Source: Cacconaster sp045114175 (GTDB lineage: Bacteria > Bacteroidota > Bacteroidia > Bacteroidales > UBA932). From it: a stretch of 37,282 bases of DNA. The stretch covers positions 1 to 37,282 of the forward strand of contig JBGUJZ010000047.1 of the NCBI GenBank assembly GCA_045114175.1. Reading direction: 5' to 3'. Every line of letters begins with the position of its first letter. The stretch's first letter is position 1. The translations under genes were made by a program, and so were the position numbers. The notes under the pieces are model-generated. The model was not told the DNA's origin. It made no database searches and saw only the letters and a program-made list of their open reading frames with translations. Shown one piece after another: positions 1 through 7,904 of this stretch.

Positions 1-190
1 CGATGAAGGCCAGCACGATATCTCCCTTTTCCACCGTTTCCAGTTTGCGGAGCCGCACACTGTCCTGCTCATCATGCAGAAAGGGCAGCATGCTGTTGCC
101 CTTTACCAGCAGTTCCACGTCCCGCCCTTCGGCGAGCAGCGCCCCAGCCTCGGCGAGCAGAATCTCGTTGGGTAGGATGCGCTTCTCCAT
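1..190 (-). CDS. S24/S26-type (LexA / signal-peptidase-like) serine peptidase, N-terminal part
   Basis: The frame opens at an ATG at 190 and runs off the window after about 63 residues. Residues 28-36 read LLVKGNSML, followed by PFL, which matches the box around the catalytic serine (here Ser33) of the S24/S26 peptidase fold shared by LexA and type I signal peptidases. A KGDIVLA stretch at about residues 55-61 is also typical. The catalytic lysine and the C-terminus lie outside the window. The start is 3 nt after the stop of the HPr-kinase-like gene, so the two are almost certainly co-transcribed. No membrane anchor is visible in the part present, unlike a classical signal peptidase. In the families I know, such stand-alone peptidases can sit beside HprK-like and PqqD-like proteins in peptide-modification loci. 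That role is inference here. Confidence 0.7.
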   Translation of the reverse strand, partial: MEKRILPNEILLAEAGALLAEGRDVELLVKGNSMLPFLHDEQDSVRLRKLETVEKGDIVLAFI

Positions 191-193
191 GGG

Positions 194-1096
194 TTAGCGG
201 ACGATGGTGTCGTGGCTGAGCCGCGCCGCCCCTTCGTCGGGCAGGCAGTCCAGCACATAGCAGGGAATCTCGAGCGCCACTTTCTCAATGGAGGCGTGCA
301 TGCCGTCTCCGATGGTGGGAATGGCGCGCAGGCCGGAGCAGGAGGGATAGACCGAGGCATAGGCCTCGAACACGCTGCAGCGACGGATGCGGTTCTCCGG
401 ATACTGGTTGAGGCGGACGATGGCACCCACGGGGGCTTCCAGATTGCGGTAGCACGGGGTCTTGCCGCTCCACGGGGAGCCGTAAACCCGGATCACGCCA
501 TCCTCGCCCACGCGGACAATCGGGTTGTCGTCGTTGAGCAGTTCGCATTCCGGAATATACTTGAGCCACAGTTGCGAATGGGTGCTCTTGCCGGTGCCGC
601 TCTTGCCCAGGAACAGGTAACCCTTGCCTTGGTGCAGAATCACGGAGGCGTGGAGTTCCAGGGTATTCAGCGGGGCGGTGCGGAAGGCATAGAGCAGCAT
701 CAGCGCGTTGTTGACGGCAAACTCGCCCACCGCCTCCACGCTGGCCACTGCCAACTGGGCGCGGGAGAAGTCTTCCGACACAATCACGCGGGCGCAGATG
801 TTCATCCGCTGTACCGGCGCCATCTCGAAGACCCACGCAAAGTCGCGCGGGTCTTCGGGGTTGCCGTTTCTATAAATCTCGATGCGGGGCTGATCCTCCT
901 CTTCGGACTTTTCCGTATAGACGGGCACCTTCTCCACCGGATCCATCTTGTCGATGAATTCCAGGCTGAATAGCGGCTCTCCGCCGTTATCCGTCCGGAA
1001 GGGGGCATAATTGCCCAGCCGGTCCCAGAGGGGACAGTCGTCCGCCATCGTCAGGGCGAACCGGTTTCCGGCAACGAGATAGTGTTCCGTCTTCAT
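194..1096 (-). CDS. HPr kinase/phosphorylase-like P-loop protein
   Basis: A 300-residue protein with a Walker A motif GKSGTGKS at residues 164-171, preceded by ELHAS (His149) and followed by LLNDD at 186-190. This arrangement is the C-terminal catalytic fold of HPr kinase/phosphorylase and PEP carboxykinase. The N-terminal 145 residues do not resemble the normal HprK regulatory domain, and there is no PTS gene nearby, so classical carbon-catabolite control is unlikely. It starts 9 nt after the stop of susD and ends 3 nt before the S24/S26-like gene, so it belongs to the susC-susD operon. Related stand-alone HprK-like proteins occur as tailoring kinases in lasso-peptide clusters and next to PqqD proteins in Bacteroidota. 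The substrate here is unknown. Databases often label this family PEP carboxykinase, which would be misleading. Confidence 0.75.
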   Translation of the reverse strand: MKTEHYLVAGNRFALTMADDCPLWDRLGNYAPFRTDNGGEPLFSLEFIDKMDPVEKVPVYTEKSEEEDQPRIEIYRNGNPEDPRDFAWVFEMAPVQRMNICARVIVSEDFSRAQLAVASVEAVGEFAVNNALMLLYAFRTAPLNTLELHASVILHQGKGYLFLGKSGTGKSTHSQLWLKYIPECELLNDDNPIVRVGEDGVIRVYGSPWSGKTPCYRNLEAPVGAIVRLNQYPENRIRRCSVFEAYASVYPSCSGLRAIPTIGDGMHASIEKVALEIPCYVLDCLPDEGAARLSHDTIVR

Positions 1097-1105
1097 GGCA
1101 GCGGA

Positions 1106-2776
1106 CTAGTCGTCGGATTCAATCTCGCCACCGACCACGGTGATTGCCTTGTTGAAGTCAGTCTCGCGGCGCGGGATGATCCAGGTCCAACGGTTTGCAG
1201 CGGTCGGGCCAATCGTCTTTGCGAAGGAAGCGTGGAAGCTTCCGCCGTTGGCCAGACTCTTGCGGGAGATGGAGGAACGCCAGCGCTTCATGTCGAACCA
1301 GTCAAGGCCTTCGCCCCAGAGATCGAATGCGCGGTAGAGCTTGATCTCATCCAGCAGCTTGCTGCCGGCCAGGGTGCAGTTGTAAGACGGGTCGCGGTCC
1401 TGGTTGACCTCGTTGAGCAACGCGCGGATCTGATCTTCACTGCTACCCTTGCGATAGAGGGCTTCCATCTCGATGTAGTACATCTCAGCGGCGCGCATGA
1501 TGCAGACGCAGCCGACTGCAGGCAGTTGGGCTGCCTGGAACTTGAACTGCATGTAGATGTAGATGGAGGAGATCAGCTGGCCGTTCTTGTCCAGGTAGAG
1601 CTTGTGACCATATTCGCGTTTTGCACGCTCTGCGAGCGGACCCACGCTACGGCCGGTGGTCGGGTAGTAGAGAATGTCAATCTCACCCGGGTGCGGCTCC
1701 AGATAGCACTTGCGGCGGACATCGGAAGAGGGAATCTTGTCGAAGAGCTCCTTGCTGATGGCGGACGGGTAGGTCACCGTGTTGGAGGTGGTACCGTTGC
1801 TGGCCATGTAGCCATAGAAACTGTTGGTGCTGATGTTCTCGTCCGGAGCGTCGTAGGTACCCCAGATCCACTCATCGTTAGCCTTGTTGAAGCCGCTCTC
1901 CAGATACTCGGTGTTGCTCATCAACGGATAGTTCGCGCGGGCCAGCCGAGCAAAGTTGATGATGTCGTCCCAACGGGACTCGGGGTCGCCGCTGAAAGAG
2001 TAGGTGAGGGCTGCGCGGGCATAGATGGCATACGCTACATCCAGGTTCGGCTTGTAGTACTCGTTGCGCTCACGGTCAATGCCGCAGGACTTGTAGTAGG
2101 CGATAGCCTGGTCAAGGTCGGCATAAACCCGGTCGCGAACCTCGCGCAGGTAAGCGCAGGCAAGGTCGCCCGTGGAGGATTCCAGACGGAGCGGAATACC
2201 CTGGATAGCGCCATAGACACCGGTCAGGGTCTGGACGTCGCCATTGGCGTCCTTGTACTTGTAGTCACCCTTGGAATCCTGCCAGCGCCAGCAGTAGAGC
2301 TCGCTCAGGCGGAAGAACGACCACGCGCGGAAGGTCAGGGCCTGTGCCTTGATGAAATCCTTCTCGTTGTCGGGACCCTTGGCGCCGTCCACGTTCTCGA
2401 GGATCAGGTTGGCGTTGAGGATCAGTTTGTAGTAGTAGTACCAGGGGTAGATATCGTAGCTGTTGTCGAGCAGCAGGTGATAGGTCTGGTTCATCAGGTA
2501 CGACAGACCGGTACGGTTGCACTTCTGGAAGTGCTGGCCCGGGTAGTTGCCGTAGTAGAGCATGATGGTAGCTTCACCGTTCTGTCCGGAGTTGGGGTGA
2601 GAGGTACTCTGCAGGCGGCAAAGTCCGTTGACAGCCCAGGCTGCGGTCTTGGTGGTGGCGAAGGCATCCGCCTTGAGGATCGAGTTCTCAGGATAGGTGT
2701 CGAGGTACTCCTTGCTGCAACCGAAGGAGAGGAGGAGTGCCAGAGCCAGTGCGAAATAATTGATGGTATTTTTCAT
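1106..2776 (-). CDS. susD: SusD/RagB-family nutrient-binding outer-membrane lipoprotein
   Basis: A 556-residue protein. The first 20 residues are a lipoprotein signal ending LSFGC (Cys20), followed by SKEYLD. The lysine and acidic residue after the cysteine fit the export signal that sends Bacteroidota lipoproteins to the cell surface. The mature N-terminus with EYLDTYPENS and the C-terminal LYRAFDLWGEGLDWFDMKRW region are hallmarks of SusD/RagB proteins. SusD forms a lid over its SusC transporter and captures the substrate. The gene begins 20 nt after susC. The substrate cannot be deduced: no glycoside hydrolase, polysaccharide lyase or sulfatase lies beside it, and no SusE/F-like gene follows. 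It is not a standard polysaccharide utilisation locus within this window. Confidence 0.95.
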   Translation of the reverse strand: MKNTINYFALALALLLSFGCSKEYLDTYPENSILKADAFATTKTAAWAVNGLCRLQSTSHPNSGQNGEATIMLYYGNYPGQHFQKCNRTGLSYLMNQTYHLLLDNSYDIYPWYYYYKLILNANLILENVDGAKGPDNEKDFIKAQALTFRAWSFFRLSELYCWRWQDSKGDYKYKDANGDVQTLTGVYGAIQGIPLRLESSTGDLACAYLREVRDRVYADLDQAIAYYKSCGIDRERNEYYKPNLDVAYAIYARAALTYSFSGDPESRWDDIINFARLARANYPLMSNTEYLESGFNKANDEWIWGTYDAPDENISTNSFYGYMASNGTTSNTVTYPSAISKELFDKIPSSDVRRKCYLEPHPGEIDILYYPTTGRSVGPLAERAKREYGHKLYLDKNGQLISSIYIYMQFKFQAAQLPAVGCVCIMRAAEMYYIEMEALYRKGSSEDQIRALLNEVNQDRDPSYNCTLAGSKLLDEIKLYRAFDLWGEGLDWFDMKRWRSSISRKSLANGGSFHASFAKTIGPTAANRWTWIIPRRETDFNKAITVVGGEIESDD

Positions 2777-2796
2777 AACGCAATTCTCCTTATTTT

Positions 2797-5700
2797 TTAG
2801 AACTTGAGGCTGAAATCAAGCGTAACGATACGCGGCGCCACGAATACGTGTCCGTGGTAACCGTTGAGGGACTGCTGCGGGTTCATACCCCTGCGGGCAC
2901 TGAAGGTGAGAAGGTTCTCGCCGCTCAGGCTGCAGTTCACACCGCGGATGCCACCCAGCTTGCGGAGCACCTTCTTGGGAACTGCGTAGCCGAGCTTGAC
3001 ATTCTTGATGATGAAGTAGTGCGAAGGGGTAAGCCACTGGTTGGAGTTGGCGTTGCTGTTACCCGTGTAGTAGGAGCTGTTGAGCGGGGTTACGCCGCTG
3101 GTAGCGATACGGTCCGGGGAATCTTCCGTGATACCGTCGGGGATGCCGTTCCATGCCGTGTTTTTCAGGTCGTTGTGGAACTGGTGCATGGAGATGGAGG
3201 AGTTGCTCATCAGGCTCTGGTAAGCACCGTCGTAGGTGTAACCGCCGAGCGAATAGGTGAAGAGCGAGGAGAGCGACCACTGCTTGTAGCTCAGGGTTGC
3301 CGTCAGGCTACCGAATACCGTCGGGTGTGCATGATAGCAATAGTTGCGAGCCGAATAAGCGTAATGGTAGCAGTAGGGCTCACCGTTGATGATGGTGTAG
3401 GTCTTCGGGAAGAGGTTCGTGATCAGACCGTCCTCATCATAGACCGGGGTTCCGTAGAGGACTTCACCGTCAGCAGCCTTGTTGTCGGTGATACAGTAGT
3501 CCGTCAGGTTCGGGCGGTAGAGGGAACGGCCGTTCATCAGGTCGATACCTACCCAGTCATACAGATAGTACGAATAGAGCGGGTGGCCTTCCTGCACACG
3601 CTGGATAGCCTTACCACCGGCGTAGGTGGTGATACCGTCCTTGTTGCCTTCCGGCAGTTTGGTGACGATATTCTTGAGGAAGGTGGCGTTGGCAGCCAGG
3701 TTGAATTTCCACTTGCGGTGCTTGATGATGTCGATATCGGTTTCGATTTCCACACCACGGTTGGCCACGTTACCCAGGTTCTTGGTGATGACCGAAACGG
3801 CGGAACTCGTGGAAGTTGCACCGGCGGATAGCGGGTTGTACACGTCAAAGAGCAGGTCTTTGTTCACCCTGTCGTAGTACTCGACATTGAGGTTCCAACG
3901 CTTGAAGAGGCGTGCCTCGATACCGATACCCCAGGATGCACCGGTCTCCCATTTGAGGTCGGGGTTACCGATCTGCGAGAAGTAGATAGCCGGCTGGTTG
4001 GCGTTCTGGGAGATGGTGTAGAGGTCGTAACCGGAGAAGTAACCGGCACCGGCATCGTTACCCACCTCACCGTAGTCAGCACGGAGTTTCAGGGAGTTGA
4101 CCCATTTCACGCGGCGCATGAAATCTTCGTGGCTGATCATCCAGTTGGCACCGATAGACCAGAAGTTACCCCAGCGGGCACCCTTTGCAAAACGGGAGGA
4201 ACCGTCGCGGCGGAAGGAACCTTCCAGGTTGTACTTGTTCTCGTAGTTGTAGCGGACGCGGCCGAAGTAGCTCTCCGTACGATAGAGGTAGTTGTAGCTG
4301 GTCAGCGATTCAATCTGCGTGAAATTTACAAACGACGATACGTCCGGGTAAAGCTCGTTGTTCTTCTTGCCGTAGTAGTAGTCACGGTTGTAGTCGTAGG
4401 TCTCGTGGGCTGCCAGGACGTTCACGGAGTGCGCACCGAACTGCTTGGTCCAGCGCAGCTGCTGCTGGAGGGTCAGTTTGGTGTAAGCGTTCTCCGTACG
4501 GGTAGCGGCACCGATCGAACGGTTGGCACCGAGTTCGGAGCTGTAGTAACGCTTCTGGGTGTTGTCGCGGAGGTTGAGGTTACCCTTGACGGTAAGGGTG
4601 AAGTCCTTCCAGTAGAGATCTACGTAAGCGGTACCCTGCAGCACGATCTTCTTGGAGTTGTTCGAGTTTACGATATTCTCCCAGATGACGTTGCGGTCTT
4701 CGTACTGGAGACGGGTGTTCTGCACGTAGCCGTCTTTGTCGGTGAAGTAACCGATGTTGTACTGCTTGTTGCCATCCTCGTCGAGCACATACTCACCGGT
4801 GTCGAGGTCGTGGATGTGAGCCGGATAAACCGGGGAAATCATACGGCAGACGTAGGTGTAGTTGGTATAGCTCTCATCCGTACCGTCGGAGTGGTTGGTG
4901 TTGAGGTAGCTTCCGTAGAGGTTCAGGCCGGTCTTGATCCACTTGTAAGGCTTGGTGTTGACCACGGCGCGGGCAGTCAGACGGGAATAGTCTGCATTGA
5001 CCACATAGCCCTGCTCATTCAGGTAGCCGAGGGAGAAGTAGTAGTCGCTCTTGTCGGCACCGCCCTGGCCACGGAGGTTGTACTCCTGACGGTAACCTAC
5101 GCGGTAGGCCTCCTTGAACCAGTCCAGGTCGTCCAGATAGCCTTCCCGGATCTGGACGCCGTCGGCCAATTTGCCCTGCGAGTTGAATAGCTGATCGTCC
5201 GGCACATTGTAGATGTTGTGCTTTACGCGGTCCAGGATCAGGTAGTTGCTGGCATAGACACCGGCAGCCGTAGGGTCGTAACCGTTGCCGATGTACTGGT
5301 TTTTCATGTTCAGCCATTCGGCCTCCATCCAGTCGTTCGGCGTCATCACGTCGTACTCTTTCTGACCACGGGCGTAGATACCCTGGCGGATGTCGAGTCG
5401 CATCTGTACCTTCTCGTTGGTGGTACCCTGTTTGGTGGTGATGAGCACGACACCGTTCGAAGCGCGGTTACCATAGAGGGCGGCGGAAGCAGCGTCCTTC
5501 AAGACGGAAACGCTCTCGATATCGGCGGGGTTCAGTTCGGCGCTGTCACCGTCGTAAGGCACACCGTCCACCACGTAGAGCGGGGTGGCGTCGCCGTTGA
5601 CGGTACCGATACCGCGGATGCGGATGGTCGGGCTCTCACCCGGAGCGCCATAGGTGCTGTTGACCTGGACGCCGGCCACCGTACCCTCGAGGGCGGAGGT

Positions 5701-6117
5701 GACGTCGGAGGTAATGCGGTTCTCAATCTTTTCGGCACTGACCGAGGCCACGGCACCGGTCAAGCTGGATTTCTTAGCGGCACCGTAGGCGATGGTGACC
5801 ACGGCTTCCTCCAGGAGTTCCGTGGAGGGCTTCATCTGGACCGTGACTTCCGGGCGGATAGCGACCTCCTCGGTCTGCATGCCGATGAAGGAGACGACGA
5901 GCGCCTTGGCCTCCTTCGGAATGCCCGAGAGGACGAATTTTCCGTCGAGGTCGGTGGTTGCACCGATTCCCGTGAAGTCCTTGACCAGAACGGAGGCACC
6001 AATGACCGGGGTGCCGTCATCCGCGAAGACGACGGTTCCTTTCACCTTGGTGACCTGGCCGAAAGCAAGACTTGCCATTGCAAAGAAGCAAGCCAGCAGT
6101 AGAACAAGTTTTTTCAT
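2797..6117 (-). CDS. susC: SusC/RagA-family TonB-linked outer-membrane transporter
   Basis: A 1106-residue protein. Residues 1-20 are a signal peptide cut before Gln21. Residues about 25-100 form a carboxypeptidase-D-regulatory-like domain (NTE). A TonB-box-like EAVVTIAYG is at 104-112. The plug domain spans about 115-232 and includes IRIRGIG, PLYVVDGVPY and the SusC signature SVLKDAASAALYGNRAS. The remainder is a 22-strand-type beta-barrel ending in phenylalanine. It imports a substrate bound by the partner SusD, driven by TonB-ExbBD. Length is normal for the family. Only 48 nt separate it from the stop of the phosphate permease gene. That gap is AT-rich but lacks a clear TAnnTTTG box, so read-through from the pit operon is possible. 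Confidence 0.96.
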   Translation of the reverse strand: MKKLVLLLACFFAMASLAFGQVTKVKGTVVFADDGTPVIGASVLVKDFTGIGATTDLDGKFVLSGIPKEAKALVVSFIGMQTEEVAIRPEVTVQMKPSTELLEEAVVTIAYGAAKKSSLTGAVASVSAEKIENRITSDVTSALEGTVAGVQVNSTYGAPGESPTIRIRGIGTVNGDATPLYVVDGVPYDGDSAELNPADIESVSVLKDAASAALYGNRASNGVVLITTKQGTTNEKVQMRLDIRQGIYARGQKEYDVMTPNDWMEAEWLNMKNQYIGNGYDPTAAGVYASNYLILDRVKHNIYNVPDDQLFNSQGKLADGVQIREGYLDDLDWFKEAYRVGYRQEYNLRGQGGADKSDYYFSLGYLNEQGYVVNADYSRLTARAVVNTKPYKWIKTGLNLYGSYLNTNHSDGTDESYTNYTYVCRMISPVYPAHIHDLDTGEYVLDEDGNKQYNIGYFTDKDGYVQNTRLQYEDRNVIWENIVNSNNSKKIVLQGTAYVDLYWKDFTLTVKGNLNLRDNTQKRYYSSELGANRSIGAATRTENAYTKLTLQQQLRWTKQFGAHSVNVLAAHETYDYNRDYYYGKKNNELYPDVSSFVNFTQIESLTSYNYLYRTESYFGRVRYNYENKYNLEGSFRRDGSSRFAKGARWGNFWSIGANWMISHEDFMRRVKWVNSLKLRADYGEVGNDAGAGYFSGYDLYTISQNANQPAIYFSQIGNPDLKWETGASWGIGIEARLFKRWNLNVEYYDRVNKDLLFDVYNPLSAGATSTSSAVSVITKNLGNVANRGVEIETDIDIIKHRKWKFNLAANATFLKNIVTKLPEGNKDGITTYAGGKAIQRVQEGHPLYSYYLYDWVGIDLMNGRSLYRPNLTDYCITDNKAADGEVLYGTPVYDEDGLITNLFPKTYTIINGEPYCYHYAYSARNYCYHAHPTVFGSLTATLSYKQWSLSSLFTYSLGGYTYDGAYQSLMSNSSISMHQFHNDLKNTAWNGIPDGITEDSPDRIATSGVTPLNSSYYTGNSNANSNQWLTPSHYFIIKNVKLGYAVPKKVLRKLGGIRGVNCSLSGENLLTFSARRGMNPQQSLNGYHGHVFVAPRIVTLDFSLKF

Positions 6118-6165
6118 TACGGTAGTTAGGTTATGTTTATAGATATATATATGATTTCGAGCGGG

Positions 6166-7206
6166 TTAAGCCCCCAGGAGCTGCAGCAGTTTGTAGATGA
6201 GGCCGGAAACGACGATGGTGGCCGGGATGGTGAGCACCCAAGCCCAGACGATGCGTTTGGCGGTCACCCATTTCACGCTCTTGACGCCCTTGGTCATACC
6301 GGTGCCGATGATGGCGCCCGTCACCGTGTGGGTGGTGGAGACCGGAATACCGAGGGCCGCGGTGATGATCAGCGTCAAGGAGCCTGCCGTTTCCGAGCAG
6401 AAGCCGGTGACGGGTGTCACTTTGGTCAGGCCGCCGCCGAGGGTCTTGATCACCTTCCAGCCGCCGATGATGGTTCCCAAGGAGATCAGCGCATAAGAGA
6501 CGATGATCAGCCAATAGGGAACGAACTGGCCTTCGCCCACATTGTAAAGCACCTGCAGCACTCCGTTGTCGGGGTTCTGTGCCAGGGCTGCCGAAAGCAG
6601 CACGGCGATGATACCCATCGTCTTCTGGCCGTCGTTCAAACCGAAGCTGAACGAGAAGATGGCCGAGGAGAGGAGTTGCAGGCGGCGGAACACCTTTTCC
6701 GTGCGGCGCAGGCGGGTGTGGCGCAGCGCCCACATAAAGAAGCAGTGCATGAAGAATCCCAGTACCATGCCGATCAGCGGCGAGAGCACGATGAAGAGCA
6801 CGATCTGTCCGATACCGCCCAGAATCAGGTGCTCGCTACCGAATCCGAACCACACCGGGCCGATCAGGCCGCCGATCAGGGCATGCGAAGCGGAAATCGG
6901 CAATCCGAAGTGGGTGCAGATCCAGGTCCAGAGCACGGCGCCGAGCAGTGCGGCCAGAATCACGAAGTGGTCAATCACGCTCTCCTGCACGATGCCGCGT
7001 CCCATGGTCTCCGCCACGTGCGGGGCCACGAAGAAGAAGACAAAGCAGGAGACGAAAATCCAGAAACCGGCCCACCAAACCGCCTTCTTGGGGCTGAGCG
7101 CGCGCGTAGCCACCACGGTAGCGATGGCGTTGGCGGCATCGTTCATGCCGTTCATATAGCTGAAGGCAAGTGCGATGAGGGTGGCTATGATAACAATGAC
7201 AACCAC
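6166..7206 (-). CDS. pit: PiT-family inorganic phosphate permease
   Basis: A 346-residue polytopic membrane protein carrying the duplicated PiT signatures: GMNDAAN at residues 20-26 and GLNDGQKTMG at 189-198, plus the paired GLPISASHALIGG (101-113) and GIPVSTTHTVTG motifs. It moves phosphate (with metal or proton/sodium) across the inner membrane. The only plausible start is a GTG at 7206, because an in-frame stop (the end of the preceding gene) lies two codons upstream and the first internal ATG (residue 18) would cut into the first membrane helix. It begins 3 nt after the DUF47 gene, the standard partner of PiT transporters. Confidence 0.93.
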   Translation of the reverse strand: MVVIVIIATLIALAFSYMNGMNDAANAIATVVATRALSPKKAVWWAGFWIFVSCFVFFFVAPHVAETMGRGIVQESVIDHFVILAALLGAVLWTWICTHFGLPISASHALIGGLIGPVWFGFGSEHLILGGIGQIVLFIVLSPLIGMVLGFFMHCFFMWALRHTRLRRTEKVFRRLQLLSSAIFSFSFGLNDGQKTMGIIAVLLSAALAQNPDNGVLQVLYNVGEGQFVPYWLIIVSYALISLGTIIGGWKVIKTLGGGLTKVTPVTGFCSETAGSLTLIITAALGIPVSTTHTVTGAIIGTGMTKGVKSVKWVTAKRIVWAWVLTIPATIVVSGLIYKLLQLLGA

Positions 7207-7209
7207 GGG

Positions 7210-7860
7210 CTATCCCATTTTAACGAGAATCGTACGGATGGTTTCGGACACGTCCTTACCGTCGTCGCAGGTCTCCTCGAGGGTCTGGATGATATTTTTC
7301 TTCTTGACCAGTTCAATGAAGTCGATGTTGCCCTTGAAGAGGTCGCTCATATAAGCGGTGAAGATGTCGTCGGCGCTGTGCTCGGTCTCTTGAATGGCGT
7401 CGCAGAGGCGGCCGATCTCATCCGTGTCTTTCCGCATGGTTTCGAACTTGCCGGTGATTTCGTCCATCAGTTCGGCGTCGCGCAGAATCATCAGGGCCAT
7501 CTCGGTCAGTTTCTCGTCGGTGCCGACGGGCTGGTAGATAGCGAACTTCTTGGCAGAGTCGCGGATGCCGTCCAGGAAGGTATCCAGGTCCTGTGCCAGC
7601 TGATGGATGTCCTCCCGGTCGAACGGGGTGTTGTAGGCATCAATCAGTTTCTCGATGATGTGGTCGGTGAAGGTGTCGCCCGCGGTCTCGCACTCCTTAA
7701 TGCGGTTGGCCAGCATCTGGCGGTTGACGGGGTCAGCTTCACGGGTAAGGTCCACCAGCAGGTGGGCGGCCTTGACAATGTTTGCGGTAGTCTGGATGAA
7801 GAGCGGGAAGAAGGTCTTCTCCTTGACGACGAACAGTTGCAGGAATTTGTCCAGTTTCAT
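7210..7860 (-). CDS. DUF47 / PhoU-like regulator of phosphate transport
   Basis: A 216-residue, all-helical cytoplasmic protein of the DUF47 family (distant from PhoU), with repeated acidic helices such as ECETAGDTFTDHI and IQETEHSADDIF that resemble the metal-binding helices of PhoU. It nearly always precedes a PiT permease and is thought to control its activity, as here. The frame could be read from a TTG at 7869, but the ATG at 7860 (MKLDKFLQLF) is preferred because it matches how family members begin and lies at a normal distance from the promoter at 7889-7896. Confidence 0.9.
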   Translation of the reverse strand: MKLDKFLQLFVVKEKTFFPLFIQTTANIVKAAHLLVDLTREADPVNRQMLANRIKECETAGDTFTDHIIEKLIDAYNTPFDREDIHQLAQDLDTFLDGIRDSAKKFAIYQPVGTDEKLTEMALMILRDAELMDEITGKFETMRKDTDEIGRLCDAIQETEHSADDIFTAYMSDLFKGNIDFIELVKKKNIIQTLEETCDDGKDVSETIRTILVKMG

Positions 7861-7888
7861 CAGGTTCAATTCAGGGTATAATACGCGC

Positions 7889-7896
7889 CAAATTTA
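7889..7896 (-). promoter_or_regulatory. -7 box of the DUF47-pit (and possibly susCD) promoter
   Basis: On the minus strand this reads TAAATTTG, a full match to the Bacteroidota -7 consensus TAnnTTTG. The upstream TTG (7921-7919) is 22 nt away, slightly longer than the usual spacing to the -33 element. The implied 5' leader is about 25 nt before the ATG at 7860. No other full box was found before susC, so this may drive the whole DUF47-pit-susC-susD-hprK-like-S24-like series. Confidence 0.6.
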
Positions 7897-7904
7897 GCAA
7901 AAAA

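Noticed and set aside
1082..2800. A 572-codon open frame on the plus strand opposite susD
   Set aside because: It lies antisense to a clear SusD gene, gives a Val/Leu/Gly-rich product without any family motif, and is explained by the GC-rich codon use of the real gene.
6133..7881. A 582-codon plus-strand open frame opposite pit and DUF47
   Set aside because: His/Asp/Gly-rich product, typical of the mirror of a GC-rich coding frame. Both underlying minus-strand genes are well supported.
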